NCBI RefSeq assembly: GCF_963678635.1
Contig: NC_087067.1
Span: 16,197,018-16,261,017, forward strand
DNA length: 64,000 nt
Direction: 5' to 3'
DNA from: Symsagittifera roscoffensis
Lineage: Eukaryota; Xenacoelomorpha; Acoela; Convolutidae
Part shown: piece after piece, positions 32,907 to 42,900 of the stretch
How the letters are laid out: the number at the start of each line of letters is the position of its first letter
Numbering within the stretch: position 1 is the first letter of the stretch
The notes under the pieces: model-generated
The model's database searches: none
Told to the model about the DNA's origin: nothing
Seen by the model: the letters and a program-made list of their open reading frames with translations, nothing else
Made by a program: the position numbers and the translations under genes

Positions 32907-35521
32907 CGTGGGCTAAAAAAATTATTATTTTGAGATTGAAAAGCGGTGGTATGTGGTTGTTCAATAATTTGTTCGTAAGTATTATCATCTTGTGATTGAT
33001 GTGTCATTATATGTTGGACGGGACTTTGTGATGTGGTGAGTCTAAAGTTTGGATTATGTGTGATTGCTAAATTTCTAAAATTTCGTGGGACTAGGGATAG
33101 TGGATGGTTATTTGGTAGGGGTGGTAATTGTGGTGCCGTTGGCTGTGGGTCGACATTGTTATGTTCTTCGTCGTATGTATTTTGTCGTGTTGTTATTTTT
33201 GTGTTATATTCTTTTATTTGTGCGTCTAAAAGAATTTTGTTTATAGATGTGGAAAAAATTCCAAAAAATCCTGCAAAAAGTATGCGTGCTACGCTTGCTT
33301 GTCTGTTTACTTGTGTGTGTATAGCACATGTATTGTAGATTCCTTTTAAGAGTGAGAAAAGAAATCCAATAAAGTTAAACATTGCGTATAAAATAGTCAA
33401 TTTTTCTAAGATGTAGTAGGGCCATCCTAGAAAATCTAGGATCTCATTTTTGAGTGTAACAAAGCTAAAAATGTTAATTGGTGATATATCTTGGGGACGG
33501 TATTTTTCGCCGTTTAGATATATATAATCTTTAATGTCTTTAAAATATCCGCTATAGTCTTGCGTGTAGATATCGGCAAATCCTGCAGTTTCTGCAAGTT
33601 TGCGTAAATTTTGGTCTATTGATTGTCTTTGTATAGTGTCCATTTGTGTTAATAATTCTTGGAATTGTTGTGTTCTAATGTGATGTTGAATATCTGATTT
33701 TGAATAGATTCCTATTGATTGTAAGTCTATATTTGGGTTTCGAGCAATAGCGCGAATGCTTTCTGGTGAAAATTTTTTGAGTGATTGCATTAATGTGGGA
33801 TATGGAGTGAGAAGATAATATTTGTTTTCATCAGGGTTTAGTTGTACTACATTGTGGCTATTTTCTGATCCACATGGGACTGCGGTATCCCAGAAATAGG
33901 TTCTTCGTGAAAGTGTATCCACGAAATGTACTTTATTCTTATAAAAGATAGGGATTCTTTTATAACATCGTTTATCTTCAAAAACGTATAGTGGTGATAC
34001 TTTTTTAGTACAAGTATAAAACCATAAAATGTTTCCTTCGTAGTCTAAAAAATTTGATCTATTTCCTGATAATAAGTATCCTGCGTAGGGTATTTTTAAT
34101 ACTGCTAGTGCAAGTGATTGTAGTATTTGTGTTCGTTCTAATTCGCATAGTTGATGTAGTGTTTCTAATTCGGAGAGTGACATTTCTTGAAAAATGCGGC
34201 TAATTGTATAGTCTAGTTTCATATCCAAATGAATATCATAGTGGATATTACCAAAATATGTAGTATTCATTAGTGATAATTCTTGTAAGCGTGTGCTTCT
34301 GGTGTCAGAAGGTTTTAGATGTCCACCAGGTTGTCCGTTGCTTTTTTGAAAATTAACTGGTATATAGGGTGTTCCTTCGTTTAGAGGATGACCTGTGGCG
34401 TATGGGTCGATTTTTACTTTACCAGTGGTCATGTCGAATCCTTTTTCATATTCAACTAATATTTCAGAGTATTGTGTTCTGTGAAGTGGATTCCTGTATT
34501 TACATGCAAGTTCTGTTTCTTGATATATTTGAAAACGTGTCAATTTATTTTCTATATTGTCTATGTTTCTAAAATCGGAACTTAGTTTGCGTGATGGATG
34601 GACTTGTTCATATGGAATTGATTGTATGAAATATTTTTCGTGAAATTTTATCATACGAGCGTGTATTTTTGCTACTTGAAATGTTGTACATGTGTCTTCG
34701 GGGAACCAAACAATTGTTGCTTGTGTTCTTGTTGTAGGGTCGCAATATCCTTGATCATTTTTACAAGGTAGTCGGATTCCTTGATAGATCATTGTATTAT
34801 CAGATAAATCTCGTGTGAGTTGTATTTTTTCGAGTTGTATTTTCCAATCGAAAAACATTATTTCTTGGTATCCTTTATTTTTCGTGTCTGCTTTGCAGTT
34901 TGATGGGTTATTTATACCAATGTGTGGTATCCAATGTTTATCGTGTAGGTCATAGGTTAATCGTCCGTGTGCGCCGTTATACGGGTATTTTTCGTCTAGT
35001 TTTATATGTCCTTGGTGTCTTTCAAGTTGTGATTGATGTACAGAGTCTGAAAAAACTTGAAAATTAACTAATTTTCTTTGGGAGTTTTTATTTTGTGTGA
35101 TGTTTAGTCTAAGTAATTCATTTTTACAATCGTCGGGATTGAGATGTAAAAGACGTTCTATATTACTTTGGTAGAATGATTCATGGTCAAGTCGGTTTTT
35201 GTTTCCGTTCGAGACTTGTGAACAATGTACTTTCTTTTCGGAAAATGTTGCTGTGAATTTATAACCTGTAACTGTTGTAGCTCGGGCTTTTGAATAGAGT
35301 GTTGCTATTATATCTGTGGTTTCTATAGCTTGTGGTTCTGTTTCACATTGTGATACCTGATTGATTGCATATTTATGTAGTGTTTTTTGTTCATTTTCTT
35401 CGCAATCGTAATGTGTTACTAATAAATCTTGTGGTCCTGTACGAGGGGAAGGGTTTATGTTTTGATTTGAGGTTATTAGGAAAAGGGTTTGGAGAAAAAT
35501 TAATAATTTTAGAATATACAT
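32903..35521 (-). CDS. Env-like glycoprotein, 872 aa
   Basis: Starts with a signal-peptide-like segment (about residues 1-19) and has a long cysteine-containing ectodomain. Two hydrophobic stretches follow near the C-terminus (about 703-726 and 745-765), then a tail of about 105 residues with P794-T-A-P797. Around residues 490-560 a cysteine-bearing block (FYTCTKK, RCYKRIPIFY, TAVPCGSEN) precedes LTPYPTL. It does not resemble the baculovirus F-type Env of insect errantiviruses. The cysteine block reminds me of glycoproteins of chu-like negative-strand RNA viruses, which other retroelements have captured; this is inference from memory and needs an HMM search. It overlaps the upstream 378-codon frame by 13 nt and the downstream ORF by ATGA. 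Homologues occur in copies 1 and 2. Confidence 0.85.
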   Translation of the reverse strand: MYILKLLIFLQTLFLITSNQNINPSPRTGPQDLLVTHYDCEENEQKTLHKYAINQVSQCETEPQAIETTDIIATLYSKARATTVTGYKFTATFSEKKVHCSQVSNGNKNRLDHESFYQSNIERLLHLNPDDCKNELLRLNITQNKNSQRKLVNFQVFSDSVHQSQLERHQGHIKLDEKYPYNGAHGRLTYDLHDKHWIPHIGINNPSNCKADTKNKGYQEIMFFDWKIQLEKIQLTRDLSDNTMIYQGIRLPCKNDQGYCDPTTRTQATIVWFPEDTCTTFQVAKIHARMIKFHEKYFIQSIPYEQVHPSRKLSSDFRNIDNIENKLTRFQIYQETELACKYRNPLHRTQYSEILVEYEKGFDMTTGKVKIDPYATGHPLNEGTPYIPVNFQKSNGQPGGHLKPSDTRSTRLQELSLMNTTYFGNIHYDIHLDMKLDYTISRIFQEMSLSELETLHQLCELERTQILQSLALAVLKIPYAGYLLSGNRSNFLDYEGNILWFYTCTKKVSPLYVFEDKRCYKRIPIFYKNKVHFVDTLSRRTYFWDTAVPCGSENSHNVVQLNPDENKYYLLTPYPTLMQSLKKFSPESIRAIARNPNIDLQSIGIYSKSDIQHHIRTQQFQELLTQMDTIQRQSIDQNLRKLAETAGFADIYTQDYSGYFKDIKDYIYLNGEKYRPQDISPINIFSFVTLKNEILDFLGWPYYILEKLTILYAMFNFIGFLFSLLKGIYNTCAIHTQVNRQASVARILFAGFFGIFSTSINKILLDAQIKEYNTKITTRQNTYDEEHNNVDPQPTAPQLPPLPNNHPLSLVPRNFRNLAITHNPNFRLTTSQSPVQHIMTHQSQDDNTYEQIIEQPHTTAFQSQNNNFFSPR

Positions 35522-36645
35522 GTGTATGATAATCCTGAGTATGGATTATAAAATGTAATGTAACCAATTGTGTTTTTGGTGTATCTGTCGTATTTGTATA
35601 TTACTTCAGTAGTTATAAACGGTGGTGGTAGTGATTGAGCTGTTATGTTAGGTGGATTTAATGGGTAGGGATGTTGGGTAATATTATTTAACTTAACTGT
35701 GATTTCAAACTTTAATTGTAAACTGTTTTGTTGGAGTATTTGAATATTGTGATCACGGATATCGTTGTGAATATCTTGGCGATATTGTAATCTATTAAGT
35801 GCCCAGTTATGAAGGCGGTTACTTTCTTGATGTTGTCCAAATAATGGTGGAGGTGCTGTGAATGTATTCCAATCTAATCTTAAAGGAATATTTATAGATG
35901 ATTGTTCTCGATATCTGGCGTCGAGATTATTTGGAAAATTTAAGTTAAAGGGTAGTGGTGAAAATTGACTTATTGATGGTGTTGATGGTAGTGATAATGT
36001 TTCTGGTAGTGATGAGGATGTTGTTGTATCCGTAGAAATATCTATGGGGTCATTGACTAAATTTGGTTCACCTTGTGTGAATGAATTTGTAGTCCAATAT
36101 GGTAGTCGTGATGTTAGGTTTGGGGGGTTAAAGGGATTTTCACGTATCTGTTCAGATGTTGGTGTTGAACCTAAGTAGTCTGAAGGTAGACTGGAAGTGC
36201 TTCGTTGTGAAAAAAGTGTAGGAGTTTCTGGTGTGATACCAGTGGTGTTTTCTGGAGTGGTTTGTGTTGGGGATTGAGGTATATCAAAATGAACTCGGGG
36301 AGTTTGAAAATTTCTATTTCGTCGAGGATGTATAATTTGTCTATTTATTTCTGCTGTGTTTTGGTTTTGACTAAGGTTTCGTATTCTACTTAGTTCTTGT
36401 GGTAGTGTTGGGTAAAGATTATATGTTGGTTCACTTAGGGATGCTTGTCGTTGAACTGGTTCTAGTGGTTCAGATAAACGAGCGTGCCGTTCTTCAAAAG
36501 TGTATGGATTGTCTTGAAAAGAAATTCGTGTAGATGTTTGAGGGTTTTGGGTAGTTGAAGGTGGTGTTGGATTATCTTGGGATGATGTCGGTGAAGACTG
36601 ATTCTGTGACTGTTGGGTAGCAATTTTTGATGGATTTTTAAATTG
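35509..36645 (-). CDS. 378-codon open frame without AUG, P/S/T-rich
   Basis: Open from just after TAA at 36646-36648 to TAA at 35509-35511, with no ATG in frame near its start. It reads as protein with a biased composition: Q/S/P/T-rich N-terminal two thirds (SSPTSSQDNPTPPSTTQNPQ), then a more regular part (LDWNTFTAPPPLFGQHQESN, LHNWALNRLQYRQDIH). It ends inside the first codons of the env-like gene. An uninterrupted AT-rich 1.1 kb frame is unlikely by chance. Expression could use a non-AUG start, or splicing from an upstream exon; AG acceptors such as CCCAACAG lie at its start. Copies 1 and 2 carry the same interval in broken form. Function unknown. Confidence 0.6.
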   Translation of the reverse strand, partial: QFKNPSKIATQQSQNQSSPTSSQDNPTPPSTTQNPQTSTRISFQDNPYTFEERHARLSEPLEPVQRQASLSEPTYNLYPTLPQELSRIRNLSQNQNTAEINRQIIHPRRNRNFQTPRVHFDIPQSPTQTTPENTTGITPETPTLFSQRSTSSLPSDYLGSTPTSEQIRENPFNPPNLTSRLPYWTTNSFTQGEPNLVNDPIDISTDTTTSSSLPETLSLPSTPSISQFSPLPFNLNFPNNLDARYREQSSINIPLRLDWNTFTAPPPLFGQHQESNRLHNWALNRLQYRQDIHNDIRDHNIQILQQNSLQLKFEITVKLNNITQHPYPLNPPNITAQSLPPPFITTEVIYKYDRYTKNTIGYITFYNPYSGLSYTCIF

Positions 36646-36650
36646 TTACT

Positions 36651-36839
36651 TTAGTGGGAAGGTTTATGTTTATTATAATATTCTTCTAAAAAAAGAATTA
36701 GAAAAATTGTTGCTAGGGCAAATGTGATGATTGCTTTCTTTATACATTTACATATTGTCAAAATGAGGGATAATAGAAATGTTATGAAAATTACAAACAA
36801 TAAAAAAATATCAGTTCTACTGAAAATTGTTCGTATCAT
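36651..36839 (-). CDS. Small two-pass membrane protein, 62 aa
   Basis: Two hydrophobic segments (about residues 10-30 and 36-51) are separated by a short CKCIKK turn. The N-terminus is basic (IRTIFSR) and the tail is charged (EEYYNKHKPSH). This hairpin layout resembles viroporin-type proteins, but no family is identified. The start ATG overlaps the stop of the 76-aa ORF as ATGA, suggesting coupled translation. The interval is conserved, though broken, in copies 1 and 2. Confidence 0.6.
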   Translation of the reverse strand: MIRTIFSRTDIFLLFVIFITFLLSLILTICKCIKKAIITFALATIFLILFLEEYYNKHKPSH

Positions 36840-37066
36840 TTAGACAAGTTGTTAAAATCGTACCTGTGGATATATTCAAGGGTTTTGGAAAGTTGGAGGA
36901 ATAGTTCAATTATTGTGTAGAAAATTAAAAAAATGTTACAAAAAATTATTATGATTATTAGAAAAGATTCAATGATATCAAAAAGAAATATTATAAAGGC
37001 TTGAAGTATTGAAAAAAAATGTTTAAAATTGATAAATATTTGAGCGACTGTTTGAGAGAAAAGCAT
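36836..37066 (-). CDS. Small hydrophobic protein, 76 aa
   Basis: Almost wholly hydrophobic from about residue 14 to 59 (rich in I, F and L), with a polar C-terminus (SKTLEYIHRYDFNNLSK). This is probably one or two membrane passes. It overlaps the 62-aa ORF by four bases. Such composition can arise by chance in AT-rich DNA, but the overlap and the position in the cassette argue for a gene. Function unknown. Confidence 0.55.
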   Translation of the reverse strand: MLFSQTVAQIFINFKHFFSILQAFIIFLFDIIESFLIIIIIFCNIFLIFYTIIELFLQLSKTLEYIHRYDFNNLSK

Positions 37067-37668
37067 TTAAGAAATGATCTCTTGGTCGAATATTTTTTTG
37101 CTGTTTGAGGCGATTTTCTAGTGTGGTCGAATTATTTATTAGTTTTTTGACAAGTGGGTTGAGTTTCGTAAAAAATTGTTGGGGGCAATTTTCATGGTGA
37201 CTGGGAGGTCGTCTTTTTCTTTATTTTTGTTTGTCAAATGATCCGGGGTATGGTGAGATTTTTATACTTTAGGCTAATTAAAATCTTCACTTTGTGACTT
37301 TAGGCTAAGTTATCAAATTTGTTTTGGGGGTATTCGTGGTCTGAGTTGGGGAAATATTGTTGATCTTTGGGTTATTAGATAAGGGAGGGGTACGGTATTA
37401 TGGTGATATTTATTTTAGCTGTCAAGTTGGAGTGGTTTGCTTATTTTTGACCTGGAGGTCGTAAAGTTATAGTTATAGATGTGCCTGGAGTTCTAGATTA
37501 TTCGTCTAATTGATCTTAGTTTGAGTTAGAGAAAGTGGCGGATTGGATGAATCCTGTTGGTCTATTTTGAACTAGAATTATTGCGTACTTTGTGAGCATG
37601 TTATTTTGAAAAATGGAAATGAAAAATGTTACGGAGGTTTCAAGATTGTGAAGTATAGAATGTTAAAA
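37067..37668 (-). other. Spacer between pol and the accessory cassette
   Basis: About 600 bp, non-coding. The block 37439-37491 is almost identical to 3580-3635 in copy 1. In element sense it contains two CTCCAGG motifs and CTATAACTATAAC. It may hold an RNA signal such as a splice or export element, or a promoter for the accessory genes. Confidence 0.55.
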
Positions 37669-39987
37669 TTACTTTTTAAATTCTACTTTCTTTAATATTT
37701 TAGATTGGGGGATGAACAGTTTGTAGTTTTTACGTGGTTGATTTCGGAGTCTTGTTGTCTTTCTATGTTCTGATTTGTCTATTTCTTCTTGGGGTATTAT
37801 TTGTTCTGTCATTTTTCTATTTTTTCTTTGTTTTGGAGATTCTTTATGATTTTGTGTATTATTTTTGGTGGCGGTTGGTTTTGTGTTTTGAGTTTCGGTG
37901 GGGTTATCATTTTGTTCTGTGTTTTTTAGATGTGGTTCATTTTGAATGATTTTTAATCCTGTGAAAGAATATAATTGAGTTAATTCGCGGAGTGCGTATT
38001 CTTTTGGGTAATAAGGTAATAGGTTGTTTCGATGTTGAACGATTTCTTTTTTGTTTGAGTCGATAATTTTATATGTGACATCTGTGGGTTTTGCAATTAT
38101 TTGATAGGGTCCTTTTCGGAGGGGTTGTAATTTTTTAGAAATTCCTTTGTGAGTATTAAAATTAGGTATTAAAACAAATGTTCCAATTTTTAAATCGGAA
38201 GCTGGTGTAAAACGTGAATTGATTTGTTCATTAATATTTTGTCTTTGTAATAACTTTTTTGTTATTTTTTGATAAATTTCATTGTGTTTTTTATCTCTAT
38301 TTAAAATCCATTCGGTGTGTGTACCGGAGGCTAGTTTAAGAATTTGTGGGTGATGAAAATGATCTTCATCGTGCGTATGTAATGGGAGGTTATAACAAAT
38401 TGAGTCTTTATTTGGTTGACAATAACCTTGTGCGTTTTTATGAGAATTTGCTGTAAACATTATTGGTTTGCGTGGCTTTTGGTTAAAAACCATTTCGTAT
38501 GGTGACATTCCTAAAGTTGTCGTAATTTGTGAATTATATGCTAAGGGAAATAATTTTACATCTGCTGACCATTCGGTATATTTTGTATCATTTCCGTTGA
38601 TGATACATCTAAGATATTCTTGTAATGAACGGTTCATACCTTCGACTAAGCCGTTTGTCCAAGGTGCATGAGATGTACGTGGTTTGTGTTTAATGTTGTA
38701 TAAATGACATAGTGTTATTATTTCATTATTTATGAATTCTGTACCATTGTCTGTAACTAAAATTTCTGGTAGTCCAAATTTTGCTATCCAGTGTTCATAG
38801 AGTGTTGTGTATGCGTAATAAGCGTTACAATGTGGTACTGGATTAAGTGCTACATAATGTGTAAATGCGTCAACAATTACCATAATGTAGGAGTTTCCTT
38901 CTGATGAGGGTGAAATTGGTCCTTTAGTATCAAATGAGATACGGTGATTAAAGTATAAACTTTGTCCTTTAAAATCTTGTATTTGTGCTACTTGTTTTTG
39001 ATTTGGGTAAGGTTTATTTAGCTGACATACTATACAATCATTGCATAGTACTTTTATCCAAATTGGTGCATTTGGGAAGTAAAAATTTTGTATAAAATTT
39101 GAATATGTTTTTTCTGATCCAGAGTGTCCTTTAATATTTTGTGTATGTGAAATATTAAAAGCTATAAGAATCATACTTATAGGGAGACAGGGAACTGTGG
39201 ATTCGTTTAAATTGTATTCTAAAAGGTCTGTAGTTTCATTGATTGTTGTGTTGTTAAATTTGCGAAAGTATCGGAGGAGTGTTTTGTTTCCTAGAATGGT
39301 TGAATCTGCTTTGATAGGTTTAGTTTTATATTTGTGCCATGATTTTAGTTGTCGAATTATCGGGTCAAGGTTTTGATATTGTTTCAGTGTTGAAATTGTA
39401 ATCGTATCTGTTGGGGGGAGAAAAATGTTTTCAACTTCGAATTTAGATAAGGGTATTGTATCAAGTGGGTCGTGAAGGTCAAAAACTTGATTTATTGTGT
39501 ATTTTGAATCATTTGTTTGTGGTCCTGATAAATTTATTTTATCAGTTAAATCTTCTTTTTCAATTAGTGGAAAATGGTCTTTTTTAGGTAGGTGTTGTTT
39601 TGTTCGTTTTTGTTGGGTGTTATTTTTTATCCATTGAGAATATGGAATTGGTTTAAAAGTTGATGTTCCAAGTAGGTCAACTTCATAATGATTATTTTGA
39701 CAATCTAAATAAAGTGGGAAATGTTGTAAATTATTTATTTGTGATTGTTCAATATCAGTTTTAACTGCATATTTGCATTCTAATCGAGGTGATGTTTCGT
39801 TTTCTGCAAGGTAGAATTTTATGTTTTTGGGTATTTCAACTGTTGTTTTTCGTGTAAGTAATTCAGGTGGTGTATTTCGACTTAAGGTGTCTGGTAATGC
39901 AAGATTTTTTCCTGCAGTCCAAACTATATGTAAGTTTGGAAACTTCATTAGAATTAGTTGAAATCTGTAAGCTCGGTGGTTTGGGTT
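37669..39987 (-). CDS. pol: pol C-terminal part: end of RNase H and integrase
   Basis: In the same frame as gag-pol, separated from it only by the UAA at 39988-39990. An internal ATG lies at 39948, from which residues are numbered (759 aa). Near the start is the RNase H tail (WTAGKNLALPDTLSR). The integrase zinc finger has H268, H275, C305 and C308. The catalytic core has D340 (FDTKGP), D400 (VTDNGTEF) and E436 (GLVEGMNR), a D,D35,E spacing. The GPY module lies at 613-615 (RKGPYQII). A charged tail rich in K, N, T and Q follows, with no chromodomain. It inserts element DNA into the host genome. Without the upstream RT it is functional only if the stop is read through or complemented. Confidence 0.92.
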   Translation of the reverse strand, partial: NPNHRAYRFQLILMKFPNLHIVWTAGKNLALPDTLSRNTPPELLTRKTTVEIPKNIKFYLAENETSPRLECKYAVKTDIEQSQINNLQHFPLYLDCQNNHYEVDLLGTSTFKPIPYSQWIKNNTQQKRTKQHLPKKDHFPLIEKEDLTDKINLSGPQTNDSKYTINQVFDLHDPLDTIPLSKFEVENIFLPPTDTITISTLKQYQNLDPIIRQLKSWHKYKTKPIKADSTILGNKTLLRYFRKFNNTTINETTDLLEYNLNESTVPCLPISMILIAFNISHTQNIKGHSGSEKTYSNFIQNFYFPNAPIWIKVLCNDCIVCQLNKPYPNQKQVAQIQDFKGQSLYFNHRISFDTKGPISPSSEGNSYIMVIVDAFTHYVALNPVPHCNAYYAYTTLYEHWIAKFGLPEILVTDNGTEFINNEIITLCHLYNIKHKPRTSHAPWTNGLVEGMNRSLQEYLRCIINGNDTKYTEWSADVKLFPLAYNSQITTTLGMSPYEMVFNQKPRKPIMFTANSHKNAQGYCQPNKDSICYNLPLHTHDEDHFHHPQILKLASGTHTEWILNRDKKHNEIYQKITKKLLQRQNINEQINSRFTPASDLKIGTFVLIPNFNTHKGISKKLQPLRKGPYQIIAKPTDVTYKIIDSNKKEIVQHRNNLLPYYPKEYALRELTQLYSFTGLKIIQNEPHLKNTEQNDNPTETQNTKPTATKNNTQNHKESPKQRKNRKMTEQIIPQEEIDKSEHRKTTRLRNQPRKNYKLFIPQSKILKKVEFKK

Positions 39988-39990
39988 TTA
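39988..39990 (-). other. In-frame UAA stop inside RNase H of copy 3
   Basis: The stop separates two pieces that are exactly in frame, 13 codons before the ATG at 39948. Copy 2 has TCA (Ser) at this place, so a single C-to-A change explains it. The following bases are AAC CCA, not the CAAUUA-like context of classic readthrough. No slippery heptamer is evident. Confidence 0.85.
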
Positions 39991-42900
39991 TTTCTGTGTA
40001 AAAAGAAAGATGATTGGTTTGTGGTCTGTGAATAAAACTGTGGGATGTTTTGATCCAAGTATCAGAAATTCATATTCTGTAAGTGTATATATTATGGCTG
40101 TACATTCTCTCATTAGAGTTGAGAGTCGTAGCTCTGCTTGAGTGAATAATCGAGAATTTGCTGATATTAGGTTCATTTTATTTGTACCATTATGTGATTG
40201 TAATAATGCTGCGCCGATGCCAAAGTTCGAAGCATCGCACATTGCATAAAATGGTTGATCAGGGTCTGGAATTGTGTTTGAAATTTGTTCAGTTAAAAGT
40301 TTCTTTATTTCTTCGAATCGTGTTTGATGTTCTGTATTCCATTCAAAATTATTTTGTTGTCTAAGGATGTTGTAAAATGGTCGTAGATATAATTGCATTT
40401 TATAAACATATTTACTTAAAAAGTTTAACATTCCAAGGAACTCTTGGATTTTCTTTTTATTTGTTGGTGGTTGAAGTTTTTGAATAGCGTCAATGCGTGA
40501 TTTCAGTGGAGTGATTGTTTTTCTTTCTATGTTATGTCCTAAGAATTTAACTTTTGTCAAAAAGAAATGTGATTTATCGGGGGCGGCCTTCAGATTTTCA
40601 TTCTGAAGTATTTGGTGATATGTTTCTAAAACTTTGAACATTTCGTCTTTTGATTGTGATTGCATAAAAACATCGTCTAAATAGGTGATTGCGTTTTTCT
40701 TGAGTATTAGTGGTCTAAAAATTTTGCTCATAAAGGCTGAAAATGCTGCTGGTCCTATGGATATTCCATAGAATAAGCGGTTGAATTCATATTGTTGGTT
40801 TCCGATAACAAATTGTGTTAAACGTCGTGATTGTTCATCTAGTGGCATTTGATTGTATGCACTATTCATGTCGGCGGTTGTGAAGTATTTGCCGTTTATT
40901 TTTGTTAAAATAACTTGTATTGGTTCAATGGGCCAATTACATTTTGATTCATCTATGAGTGAATTGAGGTATCTAGCATCGAGAACGATTTTTAATGATT
41001 CTCCTTTAGCTAGAATGATAACGGGGTTGATGAATGTGTTGCCTTTTGGTTGTTCTTCTTTATTAACTGGTGATATAATATTGTACTGTTCTAAAATATC
41101 GAGTAATCTGTTTACTTTATCATGTAAGTGAATTGGTACTTTACTTGCTCTTTGTTTTTTGAAAACTGCGTCTGGTTTTAATGGGAGATGTAGTGATGAA
41201 CTGATTTTGCCAACATCGAATTTTGATGTTGCATAGACTGATGAATATTGAATTAGCTGTTTGGCTAACTTTTCGAATTCGTCTTGTGTTATTTGTGAAT
41301 GTTGGAAATTAAACATTGTTAAAAATTTCTGTTGGTCCTCTGTGTAGTTACTGATGTTGAATGTAGGTTTGAAATATGGAGTTTTTGTGAAATAATCCGT
41401 ATTTCTGTTTTCGTTACTTATTATATTATTTATAGATAATTCTTCATTAAGAATTGTAGATTGGCAAATATCTAGTAATTGGAGTATATTATTTACGCGA
41501 TAGGCTTTTTCGTGTATTGGTGATATTGTAGCGTTAGTTTCACAATATCCTAAAAGTCCTAAAGGTAATGTTACTTGGTAAGGTGTGTTGTTATAAACAT
41601 GTAAGGAAATAATATCTGAATTCGAATTTTTCAAATATTTTATTGAAGAGATTGTAATTTTGAAAAATTTATGAATAGGTTTGAATTCAAAATCTGACAT
41701 ATAAAATTTTTGTTTGTTTTGTTCTTTATCATATTGATGAACTTGTTTTATTGAAAAATTATAGATGTTTCCTGATAGTGGTTTCAGGTGTTTTCTTTGT
41801 TGATTAAATATCGGATAAAATTTTGAAAAGAATGGTGGTTGTTTATTTAATCTTTGAAAAAATGTTAATGATGTTTCTTTTGTTTTTGTATATTTATCTT
41901 TGATTAATATTTTACTATTTAGTATGTTAATTGTTGGTATATACTTTGAAATAAATGGTATACCAATGATGTTATATTTAATATCAGTAATATGGAATAT
42001 TTGTTTAAATGGCTTGTTTAGAAGTTTGCTTTGCTCCATTGTTCTGGTAGGGAGGAGAAATAATTGGATTTTTCCGTAGTTTATCAATGTTGATCCTTGT
42101 GCTGTCGCTAACTTACTGGAGGTTTCAAGAGGTGTTAGCTTTGGGTGTAAAGTTTTTATTTCATTCCATGTGGGAATGTTTATTATGTTTGATTCTGCTC
42201 CTGAATCAATTAAAAAATCTATTTCAAGGTCTGGTGGTTGAAATTCTTTATTTCTTGGGCTTTCTAATAGAAATGGTATTGTCCAAATTTTTTCTTTGGG
42301 TTGTTCTTTTTGTATATTTTGATAAATGTGGTTTGTATTCAAGCATTTTGTTTTGGTATTTTTATTGGTTTGATCTGTAGTGTTAATCTCGTTTGTCTCT
42401 TGCGTCGTTGGTGTTGAATTTATGGGTGTAGTGTAATAATTTTGAAGAAATTCTGATTGATTTTCATATATGTGTGATGGAAAGGGTTGTTCATATATGA
42501 CAGATTCATAGTCATTTTCGACTTTTATCATATTGATAGCAAGAGTGTTTTCAGTATCACTTTCTGAATCTGATGATGTACAGTTTATTTGATTAAGTTG
42601 TAACGTATCAGTTACTGTGTCATCAATACCTGGGGGGTCTGATGTTGTTTCTGGGTTAGCTTGTACTTGATTGATTTGTCTTTGATGTTTAGGTGTACTA
42701 CTTCTATGACGATTATTAGAGTTATTGTAGTGATTATTATTCCGGTGTGGTGATTGGGAATAATTTCTATAACGATTATTATAACTTGGGTGTCGATTTT
42801 GTGAATTATTTCGCGATCTGTTTTGGTAATTATTGTTTTGTCTGTTATAGTTCGATCTATTATATGAGTTATTCCTTGATCGATTGTTCGGGTAATTCTG

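Noticed and set aside
32903-35521. Classical errantivirus F-type Env
   Set aside because: The layout and visible motifs do not match what I expect of that family, notably no clear furin site followed by a fusion peptide; left as env-like pending a profile search.
39940-40000. Programmed frameshift between RT and integrase
   Set aside because: The two parts are in the same frame; a single UAA separates them, and copy 2 has a sense codon there.
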